DNA of 64,000 nt, from assembly GCA_036637375.1 (NCBI GenBank), contig JAVWMQ010000004.1, positions 4,789 to 68,788 of the forward strand, written 5' to 3'. The position numbers were made by a program, and so were the translations under genes. The stretch comes from JAVWMQ01 sp036637375. GTDB lineage: Bacteria; Bacillota; Clostridia; Peptostreptococcales; Anaerovoracaceae. Positions 17,837 to 25,611 of the stretch are shown in pieces. The notes under the pieces are model-generated. The model saw only the letters and a list, made by a program, of their open reading frames with translations. It searched no databases and was not told where the DNA came from. Numbering within the stretch: the first letter of the stretch is position 1; every line of letters starts with the position of its first letter.

Positions 17837-18847
17837 ATGCCGAAGATAAAGAGAAAAACAATTTTAATCTTGGTGATGGTAGCATGTATCATATATGTGA
17901 CGACAGAAATGCTTCCGGCACTCTTAGATAGAGTTACACCAACAGTAACTATAGAATATGGTGAATTAATCACAGAAGATGAAGTACCAGTTTATATCCT
18001 TAGAGATGAAACTGTTTATTCTGCTACAACTTCGGGTAAGATAGAGTACAGGGTAGAGAATGGAACTCAAATTAAGGCGGGGAGCAAGGTTATTCGCTTT
18101 AAAAAGGATAAGGATGAAATCAAAGAAGGCTTTGATAAAACTGATACAAAAGGTAGCTTGACATCAAAGTATAATGATATTATTGACAAGCTTGGAACAG
18201 ATGCTAAATTCTATAATGGTGAGAAGGCTAAACAAAAGGGTGTATTTAGCACATTCATTGATGGTAACGAAAACTATTTTACAGTAGAAAATTTTGATAA
18301 AATAACAGAAGAAAAGGCAAAAGATTTATCTGATAAAGCCGAAGATGTATCAAGAGATAAGGTTTCAGCAAAAGAACCGATATATAAAATAACAGATAAT
18401 AGTAAATGGTATATGATGTGTTTCATAGATTCGGAAAAAACAAGCAGATATGAAGAAGGCCATAGGGTAAAAGTTAGACTTCCAAAAGGCGAGGTTAAAT
18501 GTACAGTAGAAAAGATTGTCGCAGATAAAGATAAGTGGAAAGTTCTTCTTTCTACAAATCGATATTGCAAAGGCTTTAATGAAATTAGAAGTGCTGATGC
18601 TATGGTTACGACATTAGATATTGAAGGTATATTAGTTCCAAATAGTTGCATTACAACTAAGAACGGTGTAGTTGGAGTATATGTTGTACAAAAGACTGGG
18701 GATAACACTTTTGTTCCCGTTAGGGTTCTTGGAAACGATGGGGAAACCTCAGCAGTTAGTGAAGGATATTTTTATGATAAAAAAGGAAACTTTGTTTCCA
18801 GTGTAAAGATATATGATGAAATAATCAAAAAACCAAAAAAAGAATAA
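17837..18847 (+). CDS. HlyD-like single-pass membrane protein next to the sepF cluster
   Basis: 336 residues. A short basic N-terminus and one membrane segment (about residues 7-28, TILILVMVACIIYVTTEMLP) precede an external domain starting VEYGELITEDEVPVYILRDE in general form. It resembles the HlyD/biotinyl-lipoyl hybrid fold (GKIEYRVENGTQIKAGSKVIRF), and MVTTLDIEGILVPNSCI is like the C-terminal part of adaptor proteins. No partner ABC transporter is nearby, so a classical secretion role is doubtful. Related proteins are found upstream of yggS/sepF in other Clostridia (from memory), which points to the cell envelope or division. Function unknown. Confidence 0.7.
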   Translation: MPKIKRKTILILVMVACIIYVTTEMLPALLDRVTPTVTIEYGELITEDEVPVYILRDETVYSATTSGKIEYRVENGTQIKAGSKVIRFKKDKDEIKEGFDKTDTKGSLTSKYNDIIDKLGTDAKFYNGEKAKQKGVFSTFIDGNENYFTVENFDKITEEKAKDLSDKAEDVSRDKVSAKEPIYKITDNSKWYMMCFIDSEKTSRYEEGHRVKVRLPKGEVKCTVEKIVADKDKWKVLLSTNRYCKGFNEIRSADAMVTTLDIEGILVPNSCITTKNGVVGVYVVQKTGDNTFVPVRVLGNDGETSAVSEGYFYDKKGNFVSSVKIYDEIIKKPKKE

Positions 18848-18874
18848 AAGTTTAAGCTAAGGAAGGTGCGTTAA

Positions 18875-19537
18875 ATGCAAGAGATTAAAAAAAATCTGGA
18901 AGATATAAGAAACACCTTAAATGAAAACGTTCTTTTGGTTGCAGTTACAAAAACTCATACACCAGAAGAAATAAATGTTGCAATTGATGAAGGTGTAACA
19001 GACATTGGTGAAAATAAAGTACAAGAAATTTTAGATAAATATGAAAAAGTAAAACCAGTGAGATGGCATTTAATAGGGCATCTTCAAACAAACAAGGTTA
19101 AGTATATTATAGATAAAGTAGCTATGATTCATTCTGTTGATTCTATGAAATTGGCAGCAGAAATAAATAAAAGAGCAGGTAGCCAAGGTATTTCGATGGA
19201 CATTTTAATACAGGTTAACCCAGCACAAGAAGAAAGCAAGTTTGGTATTAAAACAGAAGAAACTAAGGACATGATAAATGAAATATTAGAAACGTGTCCG
19301 AATATAAATATTAAAGGCTTGATGTGTATTGCACCATTTGAAGAAAATCCAGAAGATGTAAGAGGTTATTTCGCAATGGTAAAAGAGCAATATGATGAGT
19401 TTAGTCAAATTAGTCATGAAAGACTTGATTTTAAATATTTATCAATGGGAATGTCACACGATTACAAGGTGGCAATGGAAGAAGGATCAAATTTAGTGAG
19501 AGTAGGTAGCGCAATTTTTGGTACTAGAGTATATTAA
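18875..19537 (+). CDS. yggS: YggS/YlmE family pyridoxal phosphate homeostasis protein
   Basis: A 220-residue PLP-binding TIM-barrel of the alanine racemase N-domain type. The PLP Lys is in LVAVTKTHTPEEI; IGENKVQE, WHLIGHLQTNK, GLMCIAPF and YLSMGMSHDY are family hallmarks. It balances free PLP and amino acid pools. ylmE-sepF adjacency is conserved in Gram-positive bacteria. AGGAAGG precedes ATG 18875. Confidence 0.95.
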   Translation: MQEIKKNLEDIRNTLNENVLLVAVTKTHTPEEINVAIDEGVTDIGENKVQEILDKYEKVKPVRWHLIGHLQTNKVKYIIDKVAMIHSVDSMKLAAEINKRAGSQGISMDILIQVNPAQEESKFGIKTEETKDMINEILETCPNINIKGLMCIAPFEENPEDVRGYFAMVKEQYDEFSQISHERLDFKYLSMGMSHDYKVAMEEGSNLVRVGSAIFGTRVY

Positions 19538-19553
19538 TTATTAGGAGGATCAC

Positions 19554-20024
19554 ATGGGAGTATTCGATAAGTTTAAGGATTTAGTTGGAATTGAAGAAAT
19601 CGATGAAGACGATATCACAGAAGAAGAAATAGCCGAGGCTGAAAGCCGCATTGAGAGACAACCAATAGACGCAAAACCTCGTTACCAAAGAACGAATAGG
19701 GAAAACGTAGTGCCTTTAAATAGCAGAGCTACATCAGCACTTAAGTTAGTTGTAATTGAGCCTACAGGATTTGATGAATCACCAAGATTAGTGGATTCTT
19801 TAAAGGACAGGAAACCAGTAATTATCAATCTTGAGAGAATTGATTCAGAAACAGCTAGAAAGATTTTTGATTTCCTAAGTGGAGCAACATATGCTTTAAA
19901 TGGAAATGTACAAAAAATCGCAAACAATATTTTTGTATTTGCACCGGAGAATGTTGATATAACTGCAAATGATAGCGGAAGTGAATTCGATTTTTCTGGA
20001 ATTAATAAAGATACTTGGAGGTAG
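19554..20024 (+). CDS. sepF: Cell division protein SepF
   Basis: A 156-residue FtsZ-binding protein that tethers and bundles FtsZ filaments at the septum. An N-terminal membrane-targeting helix (MGVFDKFKDLVGI) is followed by an acidic linker and the conserved C-domain: LVVIEPTGFDESPRLVDSL, PVIINLERIDSETARKIFDFLSG and the terminal VFAPENVDI. GGAGG precedes the ATG. In B. subtilis ylmG and ylmH lie between sepF and divIVA; here they are missing and divIVA starts 4 bp later. Confidence 0.95.
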   Translation: MGVFDKFKDLVGIEEIDEDDITEEEIAEAESRIERQPIDAKPRYQRTNRENVVPLNSRATSALKLVVIEPTGFDESPRLVDSLKDRKPVIINLERIDSETARKIFDFLSGATYALNGNVQKIANNIFVFAPENVDITANDSGSEFDFSGINKDTWR

Positions 20025-20028
20025 ATAG

Positions 20029-20586
20029 ATGATTACACCAGCAGAAATTCAAAACAAAGATTTTTCTAAAAGCCTAAGAGGCTACAATGAAGAAGAAGTT
20101 GATATGTTCCTTGATCTTATTACACTTGATTTAGAAAAGTTAATAAAAGAGAATATCAACCTAAAGGCGCAAGTTGCAACACTTGAAAAAGAAAAGGGTG
20201 ACATTGATGGCACAGATATCTCAATTAGAGAAACTCTTGAAACAGCCAAAGCCTTAATGGATGATATTTCAGCAAGTTCTGAAAAAAGAGCTCAGAATTT
20301 ATTGCGAAACGCAGAAGCTGATGCTGCAATATTAATAAAGGATGCTAAACTTCAGTCAGAAAGACTAAAAGAAGAAAGTGCTGAATTAGCAAGAAATTAT
20401 AAAGTATTTAGAGAAGAATACAAGAGAATGTTAGAAAGAGAACTTAGTAAGATGAATGACGAACCTGGAATTAAATTGGAAGAGTCAAAAGAAGATCAGT
20501 TAAGTTCTATATTTGGTATGAATTCTAGCGAAAGCGTAAGTGAAGACGATGATCGCAAAACTAGAATTAATATTAAGTACGAATAA
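20029..20586 (+). CDS. divIVA: DivIVA-family polar/septal scaffold protein
   Basis: 185 residues. The N-terminal lipid-binding module has the hallmark FSKSLRGYNEEEVDMFLDLI, followed by coiled coil (LEKLIKENINLKAQVATLEKEKG) and further helices to about residue 145. The Ser/Asp-rich tail is variable. DivIVA binds negatively curved membrane at septa and poles. GGAGG lies 7 bases before ATG 20029. Part of the sepF-divIVA cluster. Confidence 0.93.
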   Translation: MITPAEIQNKDFSKSLRGYNEEEVDMFLDLITLDLEKLIKENINLKAQVATLEKEKGDIDGTDISIRETLETAKALMDDISASSEKRAQNLLRNAEADAAILIKDAKLQSERLKEESAELARNYKVFREEYKRMLERELSKMNDEPGIKLEESKEDQLSSIFGMNSSESVSEDDDRKTRINIKYE

Positions 20587-20593
20587 ATTAGTT

Positions 20594-20629
20594 AGGAGGC
20601 GGGGCATTTTGTGCCCCGTAGTTTTTATG
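20594..20629 (+). promoter_or_regulatory. Shine-Dalgarno plus GC-rich hairpin in front of lspA
   Basis: A perfect AGGAGG (20594-20599) is directly followed by a 7-bp GC-rich hairpin: CGGGGCA (20600-20606), loop TTTTG, TGCCCCG (20612-20618). TAGTTTTT then leads to ATG 20627. Linear spacing from AGGAGG to ATG is 27 bases, too long; with the hairpin folded it becomes 8. The hairpin plus T-run also looks like a weak terminator. An in-frame TTG at 20609 has 9-base spacing and is a competing start. Confidence 0.6.
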
Positions 20630-21079
20630 TATTATATTGTTATAATTGCTGTCGTGCTAATTGATCAAATCATTAAGATTATGGTGCGAGGTCAGATGGA
20701 GTTATTTGAGAGTTACCCACTTTTGGGGGATTTTTTTTCTTTTACATATATTGAAAATTATGGTGCTGCATTTAGTATGTTTAGTGGTCAAAGATTTGTA
20801 CTTTTGGCTATACCAACAGCAGTGGTTGTTTTGGGCATATACTATTTGATGATTAATAAAAATAAAAAAGACAAGATTATGCTTTATAGTGTTGCACTTT
20901 TAATTGGAGGAGGACTTGGCAACTTAATTGATAGGTTCATTTTTGGAAGTGTTACAGATTATTTTGATTTAAAAAGTTTTGCTATATTTAATTTTGCAGA
21001 TATATGTGTTTGTGTAGGGTGTTTTTTGATTTGTATATATGTGATTTTTTTGGAGGGAAGAAAAGAACGTGAAAAATAA
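20627..21079 (+). CDS. lspA: Lipoprotein signal peptidase LspA (signal peptidase II)
   Basis: A 150-residue (from ATG 20627) four-helix membrane aspartic protease that cleaves prolipoproteins after lipid attachment. VLIDQIIK is the first conserved motif; YIENYGAAFSMFSG, GGGLGNLIDRF with the first catalytic Asp, and VTDYFDL...FNFADICV with the second are all present. ATG gives the usual N-terminus, about 12 residues before the DQ motif. A TTG start at 20609 would add six residues and sits at ideal distance from AGGAGG, so the start is uncertain. rluD follows and overlaps by 11 bp, a widely conserved pair. Confidence 0.95.
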   Translation: MYYIVIIAVVLIDQIIKIMVRGQMELFESYPLLGDFFSFTYIENYGAAFSMFSGQRFVLLAIPTAVVVLGIYYLMINKNKKDKIMLYSVALLIGGGLGNLIDRFIFGSVTDYFDLKSFAIFNFADICVCVGCFLICIYVIFLEGRKEREK

Positions 21080-21995
21080 TATATGGATAATTACGCCACA
21101 AGATGCAGGGATTAGGCTTGATGCGTGGCTTGCAAAAACTATTGAAGAAAAATCTCGAAGTTTTTGTCAGAAACTTGTTGATGATGGATGTGTCAAAGTT
21201 AATGGCAATGAGTGTAGTGTTAAAAAATATAAGCTAAAGGAAAGTGATGAAATTATAGTAGATATACCAGAGCCCAAAGAGGTGGCCATAGTTTCAGAAG
21301 ATATTCCATTAAACATAGTTTACGAAGATGAAGATGTATTGGTTATAGATAAAGTTAAGGGCATGGTAGTTCATCCTGCTGTTGGGAATTATCAAGGAAC
21401 CATGGTGAATGCTATTATGCATCATTGTGGCGATAGTTTATCATCGATTAATGGGGAAATTAGACCAGGAATAGTTCATAGAATTGACAAAGATACTAGT
21501 GGTTTAATTATGGTAGCAAAAAATGATTTTGCTCATAATTCCTTAGCTAAGCAACTTGCAGAACACACAATCACAAGAGGATACAAGGCAATAGTTTATA
21601 ACAATTTCAAAGATGATCAGGGCAAAGTGGATGCACCAATAGGTAGAAATAAAAAAAATAGGCTGAAACAAGCTATTGATTATGAAAATGGTAAGAGAGC
21701 TGTAACGAACTACAAGGTTTTAGAAAAGTATTCTAAGTTTTGTCTTATTGAAGCAAGACTTGAAACAGGTAGAACCCATCAAATTAGAGTTCATATGGCA
21801 AGTATCAATCATCCATTGCTAGGGGATTTTGTATATGGACCAGAAAAAAATAAATATAAGATAAGTGGACAGATGCTTCATGCTTATTTGCTTGGATTTG
21901 TTCACCCAAGAACAGAGGAATATATGGAATTTACAAGTGAACTTCCGGAAATATTTGTAACAACAATTGAAAAATTAAAGAAGGAGATGCAATGA
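21069..21995 (+). CDS. rluD: RluA-family 23S rRNA pseudouridine synthase (RluD-like)
   Basis: 308 residues. An N-terminal S4-like RNA-binding domain (GIRLDAWLAKTI, CVKVNGNE) precedes the catalytic domain with GIVHRIDKDTSGLIMVAK, which has the catalytic Asp in HRIDKDTSG, and TGRTHQIRVHMASINHPLLGD. The start is GTG 21069 with GGAGGGAAG upstream, inside the end of lspA. It would isomerise uridines in 23S rRNA helix 69 or a similar site; the exact target cannot be assigned. Confidence 0.93.
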   Translation: MKNNIWIITPQDAGIRLDAWLAKTIEEKSRSFCQKLVDDGCVKVNGNECSVKKYKLKESDEIIVDIPEPKEVAIVSEDIPLNIVYEDEDVLVIDKVKGMVVHPAVGNYQGTMVNAIMHHCGDSLSSINGEIRPGIVHRIDKDTSGLIMVAKNDFAHNSLAKQLAEHTITRGYKAIVYNNFKDDQGKVDAPIGRNKKNRLKQAIDYENGKRAVTNYKVLEKYSKFCLIEARLETGRTHQIRVHMASINHPLLGDFVYGPEKNKYKISGQMLHAYLLGFVHPRTEEYMEFTSELPEIFVTTIEKLKKEMQ

Positions 21996-22618
21996 ACAAA
22001 AGAAGCTTTAAACCAGGAACAATGCTAAATCCTGTGCCAGTAGTAATGGTTTCAGTTGGAACTATGGAAGGCGAAAATAATATAATTACAATTGCGTGGA
22101 CAGGTATTATTAATTCTGAACCACCTATGACTTATGTATCCATTAGAAAAGAACGTTTTTCTCATCATATCATTGAGGAAAATCAAGAATTTGTTATAAA
22201 TCTAGTTAATGAGAAACTAACATTTGCTACTGATTTTTGTGGAGTTAAATCAGGAAAAGATTTAGATAAATGGGAAGTACAAAATTTGACTCGTGAAAAA
22301 GGCAAAGTTGTAAATGTTCCAATGATTAAAGAATCTCCAGTGAATTTAGAGTGTAAGGTTGTTGATATAAAGAGAATGCCTACCCATGATATGTATATTG
22401 GAGAAATAGTAAACGTAAATGTGGACGAAAGTCTAATTAATGAAAATGGTAGAATTGAACTTGATAAGGCCAAGATGGTATGCTATAACCATGGAGAATA
22501 TTTTGGAATAAAGAGAGAACCTCTTGGCAAGTTTGGCTATTCAATAATGAAACCAAAGACAAAGAAGAGACTTGCAAAAGCTAAGCAAGGCAAATTCACT
22601 AAAGCAAAGAAAAAATAA
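21992..22618 (+). CDS. Flavin reductase-like (flavoredoxin) FMN-binding protein
   Basis: A 208-residue split-barrel flavoprotein of the flavin reductase-like family: MLNPVPVVMVSVG, NIITIAWTGIINSEPPMTYVSIRKERFSHHII and EFVINLVN are typical of flavoredoxin. These proteins bind FMN and transfer electrons or reduce flavins. The C-terminus ends in a lysine-rich tail (KKRLAKAKQGKFTKAKKK), an unusual extension. The ATG overlaps the rluD stop (ATGA), so it is co-translated with it. Confidence 0.87.
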   Translation: MNKRSFKPGTMLNPVPVVMVSVGTMEGENNIITIAWTGIINSEPPMTYVSIRKERFSHHIIEENQEFVINLVNEKLTFATDFCGVKSGKDLDKWEVQNLTREKGKVVNVPMIKESPVNLECKVVDIKRMPTHDMYIGEIVNVNVDESLINENGRIELDKAKMVCYNHGEYFGIKREPLGKFGYSIMKPKTKKRLAKAKQGKFTKAKKK

Positions 22619-22662
22619 AATTGCCACAGATGATTTATATGAAGGCAAATCATCTGCAGCAA
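22611..22662 (-). terminator. Terminator for the minus-strand small gene
   Basis: Imperfect 16-bp inverted repeat: 22621-22636 against 22647-22662, two mismatches, 10-base loop. Read on the minus strand it is followed by a T-rich run (complement of 22611-22620). On the plus strand no T-run follows, so it mainly serves leftward transcription. Confidence 0.7.
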
Positions 22663-22724
22663 TTAAAAGAAAGTAACCCCAGTATATGTTAAAACAATAT
22701 TTGTTTCAACTATTTAAGTTATAG

Positions 22725-22859
22725 CTATTTAAGTTTTGTGAAATCGATTTCAAAAGCTTTGATATCGTCGATACAGTCTTCACAAATGTATTTGTCATAA
22801 AACTGTACTGAATGCAACGAATATGTTTCACAAAGATTGCATTGGTTATTCTTACTCAT
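22725..22859 (-). CDS. Small two-CxxC zinc-ribbon protein, Gin/CsfB-like
   Basis: A 44-residue protein running leftwards from the ATG complement at 22857-22859. It has two CxxC pairs (CNLC near residues 7-10 and CEDC near 28-31), with YDKYICEDCIDDI resembling the core of the Gin/CsfB family, small inhibitors of the sporulation sigma factor G. AAAGGAG lies about 7 bases before the ATG, and a leftward terminator lies downstream, so it looks expressed. Without a search Gin identity is tentative; it could be another zinc-binding mini-protein. The remaining ~60 bases between it and the terminator show nothing. Confidence 0.65.
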   Translation of the reverse strand: MSKNNQCNLCETYSLHSVQFYDKYICEDCIDDIKAFEIDFTKLK

Positions 22860-22910
22860 TTCGCGCTCCTTTCTATTAAATTCGAAATATAACTTTTATA
22901 GATAATAGTG

Positions 22911-22947
22911 TTTTGTGTGATAAGATTATCACGTTTTGTGAGATAAG
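22911..22947. promoter_or_regulatory. Palindrome and direct repeat between divergent genes (operator candidate)
   Basis: GTGATAA (22917-22923) and TTATCAC (22926-22932) form a 7-bp inverted repeat with a 2-base centre. It lies within a direct repeat, TTTTGTGTGATAAG at 22911 and TTTTGTGAGATAAG at 22934 (13 of 14 identical, 23 bases apart, about two helix turns). It sits between the leftward zinc-ribbon gene and the rightward hydrolase gene. Confidence 0.5.
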
Positions 22948-23041
22948 GCAAGGGGTTTTGTAAAAATATTACAAAAAGGGAAAAAAAGGTGATTTGGTAA
23001 TGAAACACCCCCATTTTACGGGAAAAAGGAGGTATAAATTA

Positions 23042-23887
23042 ATGAAAGAGTTGGTATTAAACAATTATAAAGACGGTCCACTTGTTGCATATGAGTGGGA
23101 CATTCACGATCCAAAGCATATGGTTGTACTAATTCATGGTATTGGAGAATACGCAGCTAGATATAATCGAGTAGCTTCAGAATTCAATAAAAATGGAATA
23201 GCAGTATTTAGTATGGATTTAAAAGGCCATGGGATAAGTTATGGTAAACGTGGACATTGTGCACCAAGAACGGAAGTGTTTAGAGATATTGATTTATTAA
23301 TAGAATATGCCAAGGATAAACATCCAGATGCTCCTATAGTTTTATATGGACATAGTATGGGAGGAAATATTAGTTTAAATTACAGATATAACGGTAAACT
23401 TAATAGCCTTATGGAGGGCTATATTATATCCGCTCCGTGGGTAACCTTAGTTAGACCAGTTCCGTCATATCAGTACAAAAGCATTAAAGTTTTATCAAAA
23501 ATATTCCCGCAAAAAACGATTTCATCTAAGATCGATGAAAAGGATTTAGGTAATTTAAAAAATGTAAAAGGATATAACAAAGACCCATTAGTTCACGAAA
23601 AAATTTCGTTTTTGTGTGCTCTTGAAGGTTTTGAAATTGCAAAAAAAATGGCGAATAATACCATTACTAAGACTGGTGAGGGCAGCAAAAAACCCATGCT
23701 GTTAATGCATGGGGATGCTGATGTTGTTTGCAGTGTTGTGGGTAGTAGGCAAATCAAAGAAAACGAAGGTGATATTTGCACTTATGTTGAATGGGAAGGC
23801 CTAAGCCATGAAATTCACAATGGTGGCAAAATCAGTGAAGGTAATGAAGTTATTGCTAAAGCTATTGAATGGATTCAGGCGCTTTAG
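23042..23887 (+). CDS. Alpha/beta hydrolase, monoacylglycerol lipase/lysophospholipase type
   Basis: 281 residues with the serine hydrolase 4 layout: HGIGEYAARYNRVASEF, FSMDLKGHGISYGKRG, VLYGHSMGGNI with the nucleophile Ser, LLMHGDADVVC with the catalytic Asp, and GLSHEIHNGG with the catalytic His. No signal peptide, so cytoplasmic; likely cleaves mono- or lysolipids. ATG 23042 is chosen because AGGAGG is at 23027-23032; ATG 23000 has no such site. The end overlaps the convergent rqcH by 26 bp. Confidence 0.9.
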   Translation: MKELVLNNYKDGPLVAYEWDIHDPKHMVVLIHGIGEYAARYNRVASEFNKNGIAVFSMDLKGHGISYGKRGHCAPRTEVFRDIDLLIEYAKDKHPDAPIVLYGHSMGGNISLNYRYNGKLNSLMEGYIISAPWVTLVRPVPSYQYKSIKVLSKIFPQKTISSKIDEKDLGNLKNVKGYNKDPLVHEKISFLCALEGFEIAKKMANNTITKTGEGSKKPMLLMHGDADVVCSVVGSRQIKENEGDICTYVEWEGLSHEIHNGGKISEGNEVIAKAIEWIQAL

Positions 23888-25535
23888 GTGTAACATAAAC
23901 AGTTTTATTATCAGTAAATATAACCATTCCAGGCTTTGCACCGGAAGGTTTTTTGACAAAACGTACTTGTGTATAATCTACAGGTACGTTTTCTGATTCT
24001 TTACCCTTACTGTGAAAAGCAGCAATAGCAGCAGCTTCAAAAATTGCAACATCACTAGGTTCTTTACCCTGTGTAAATAGGATTGTGTGGGAACCTGGTA
24101 TGTCTTTTGTGTGAAACCAAATGTCGGTTCTATTTGCTGTTTTAAATGTTAATATATCGTTATCCTTGTTGTTTCGGCCAACTAAAATTGTAAAGCCATC
24201 AGAACTTTCGTATTTATATGGTTCTGGCTTTATTTTTTTTGTATTTCTATTTATTTGTTTACGTCTTCTAATGATTCCACATTCAATAAGCTCATCTTTG
24301 ATTTTATCAATGTCCTCTGTTTTTTCTGCAGACTCAATGAAGCTAATTACAGATTCAAGGTACTGCACCTCGCTATCAGTTTCTTCTAACTGAATGTTTT
24401 TTTCAACAATTGCGGTTTTAGCTTTATTGTATTTTTTGTAATATGCCTGAGCATTTTTTGCAGGCGTTAATCTAGTATTTAGACTAATAGTAACCTGACT
24501 GTTGTCATAATAATTTAGAACAGTTGTTTTGCTATCACTGGACTTTACCTGGTGAAGATTAGCAGTCAAAAGTTCGCCAAAAAGCCTGTATTTATCAGCA
24601 TTTTCGGCTTTTTGTATATCTTCTAAAAGTCTTTGCTTTTTGAGATATAGTTTCTTTAAAAGATTTAAAACTGTGCGATGTAGATCAGATGATTTTTGTT
24701 TAACTCTGTTTGAACTTTCTTTGTGAGCATAATAGTAAGAAATAGTCTCACTTACAGTATTGAATTTTTTACATGTAAGTTCCCTATAAGAATCTATTTC
24801 CAGCACATGAAAGTCAAGAGGTGTGTTATCTTGATCAAAATAAACGCAAGGAGTTAAATCCATATCTCTCAATTGCATCTTAAATGAATTAAGCTTTGCA
24901 AGTCTATCTTCGCTTTCAAAGATTTCTCGAGCAATTAAAGGTGATATGCCTTGTATATTTTCAAGAATATCTTTTGGGCTAGTTGATTCCAAAAGAGTAT
25001 TCCCACTATAAGTATCAAAGGCTTCCTTGTTTTGTGAAGGTGGATATTCATAAGTAAGACCAGGCAAAATTTGACGAGCCCTGTTTACATCAATTGAAAC
25101 TCTTTTGATACAATCTAGTATTTTGAGAGTAGATGTTTCAATAAGTATTATATTACTGTGCTTGCCCATTATTTCTATAATTAGTTTTTTGTTTGTATTA
25201 AATCCAAGTTCATCTCGAGTTTCAAAGTCTATTTCTATTATTCGTTCAAAGTCCTTTTGTGTAACAGCGACAATTCGTCCATTTTGTAAGTGCTTACGCA
25301 AAAGCATGCAAAAACTACTTGGACTTGCTGGGTTTTGGTAGTTATCCTCAGTTAAATAAATTCCAGCATGATTAGTTGATACAGAAGCATATACTTTGAG
25401 CTTTCCATTTTTTGTGTGAACAAAAAATACAAGTTCATCTTTTTCTGGTTGATAAACTTTTTCTATTTTACCTAATAGTAAATGGGAGTTTAATTCATTC
25501 ACTATAGCTCTACAAGTTATTCCGTCGAATGCCAT
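23862..25535 (-). CDS. rqcH: Ribosome quality control protein RqcH (NFACT/FbpA family)
   Basis: 557 residues on the minus strand. The N-terminal NFACT domain begins MAFDGITCRAIVNELN; the middle is helical and coiled-coil (LKKLYLKKQRLLEDIQKAEN); the C-terminal NFACT-R domain has GRNNKDNDILTFKTA and DIWFHTKDIPGSHTIL. RqcH binds stalled 50S-peptidyl-tRNA and adds C-terminal alanine tails. Older annotation calls such proteins fibronectin-binding. AAGGAAAGG precedes the ATG. It diverges from yicC across 76 bp. Confidence 0.95.
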   Translation of the reverse strand: MAFDGITCRAIVNELNSHLLLGKIEKVYQPEKDELVFFVHTKNGKLKVYASVSTNHAGIYLTEDNYQNPASPSSFCMLLRKHLQNGRIVAVTQKDFERIIEIDFETRDELGFNTNKKLIIEIMGKHSNIILIETSTLKILDCIKRVSIDVNRARQILPGLTYEYPPSQNKEAFDTYSGNTLLESTSPKDILENIQGISPLIAREIFESEDRLAKLNSFKMQLRDMDLTPCVYFDQDNTPLDFHVLEIDSYRELTCKKFNTVSETISYYYAHKESSNRVKQKSSDLHRTVLNLLKKLYLKKQRLLEDIQKAENADKYRLFGELLTANLHQVKSSDSKTTVLNYYDNSQVTISLNTRLTPAKNAQAYYKKYNKAKTAIVEKNIQLEETDSEVQYLESVISFIESAEKTEDIDKIKDELIECGIIRRRKQINRNTKKIKPEPYKYESSDGFTILVGRNNKDNDILTFKTANRTDIWFHTKDIPGSHTILFTQGKEPSDVAIFEAAAIAAFHSKGKESENVPVDYTQVRFVKKPSGAKPGMVIFTDNKTVYVTPKAPESIQ

Positions 25536-25561
25536 AAAGTATTCCTTTCCTTTCTTATATG

Positions 25562-25570
25562 TGATATAAT
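25562..25570 (+). promoter_or_regulatory. Extended -10 promoter before yicC
   Basis: TGATATAAT matches the extended -10 pattern TGnTATAAT, 42 bases before the yicC ATG. The -35 region is poor, as is usual for extended -10 promoters. The surrounding AT repeat is nearly symmetric, so it may also serve rqcH leftwards. Confidence 0.6.
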
Positions 25571-25611
25571 ATATATATTATCATAAATCGAAGTAAAAAG
25601 GAGAAAATTGT

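Noticed and set aside
22994..23041. Earlier start of the hydrolase at TTG 22994 or ATG 23000
   Set aside because: No good ribosome site precedes them, and the translated AGGAGG region would become coding.
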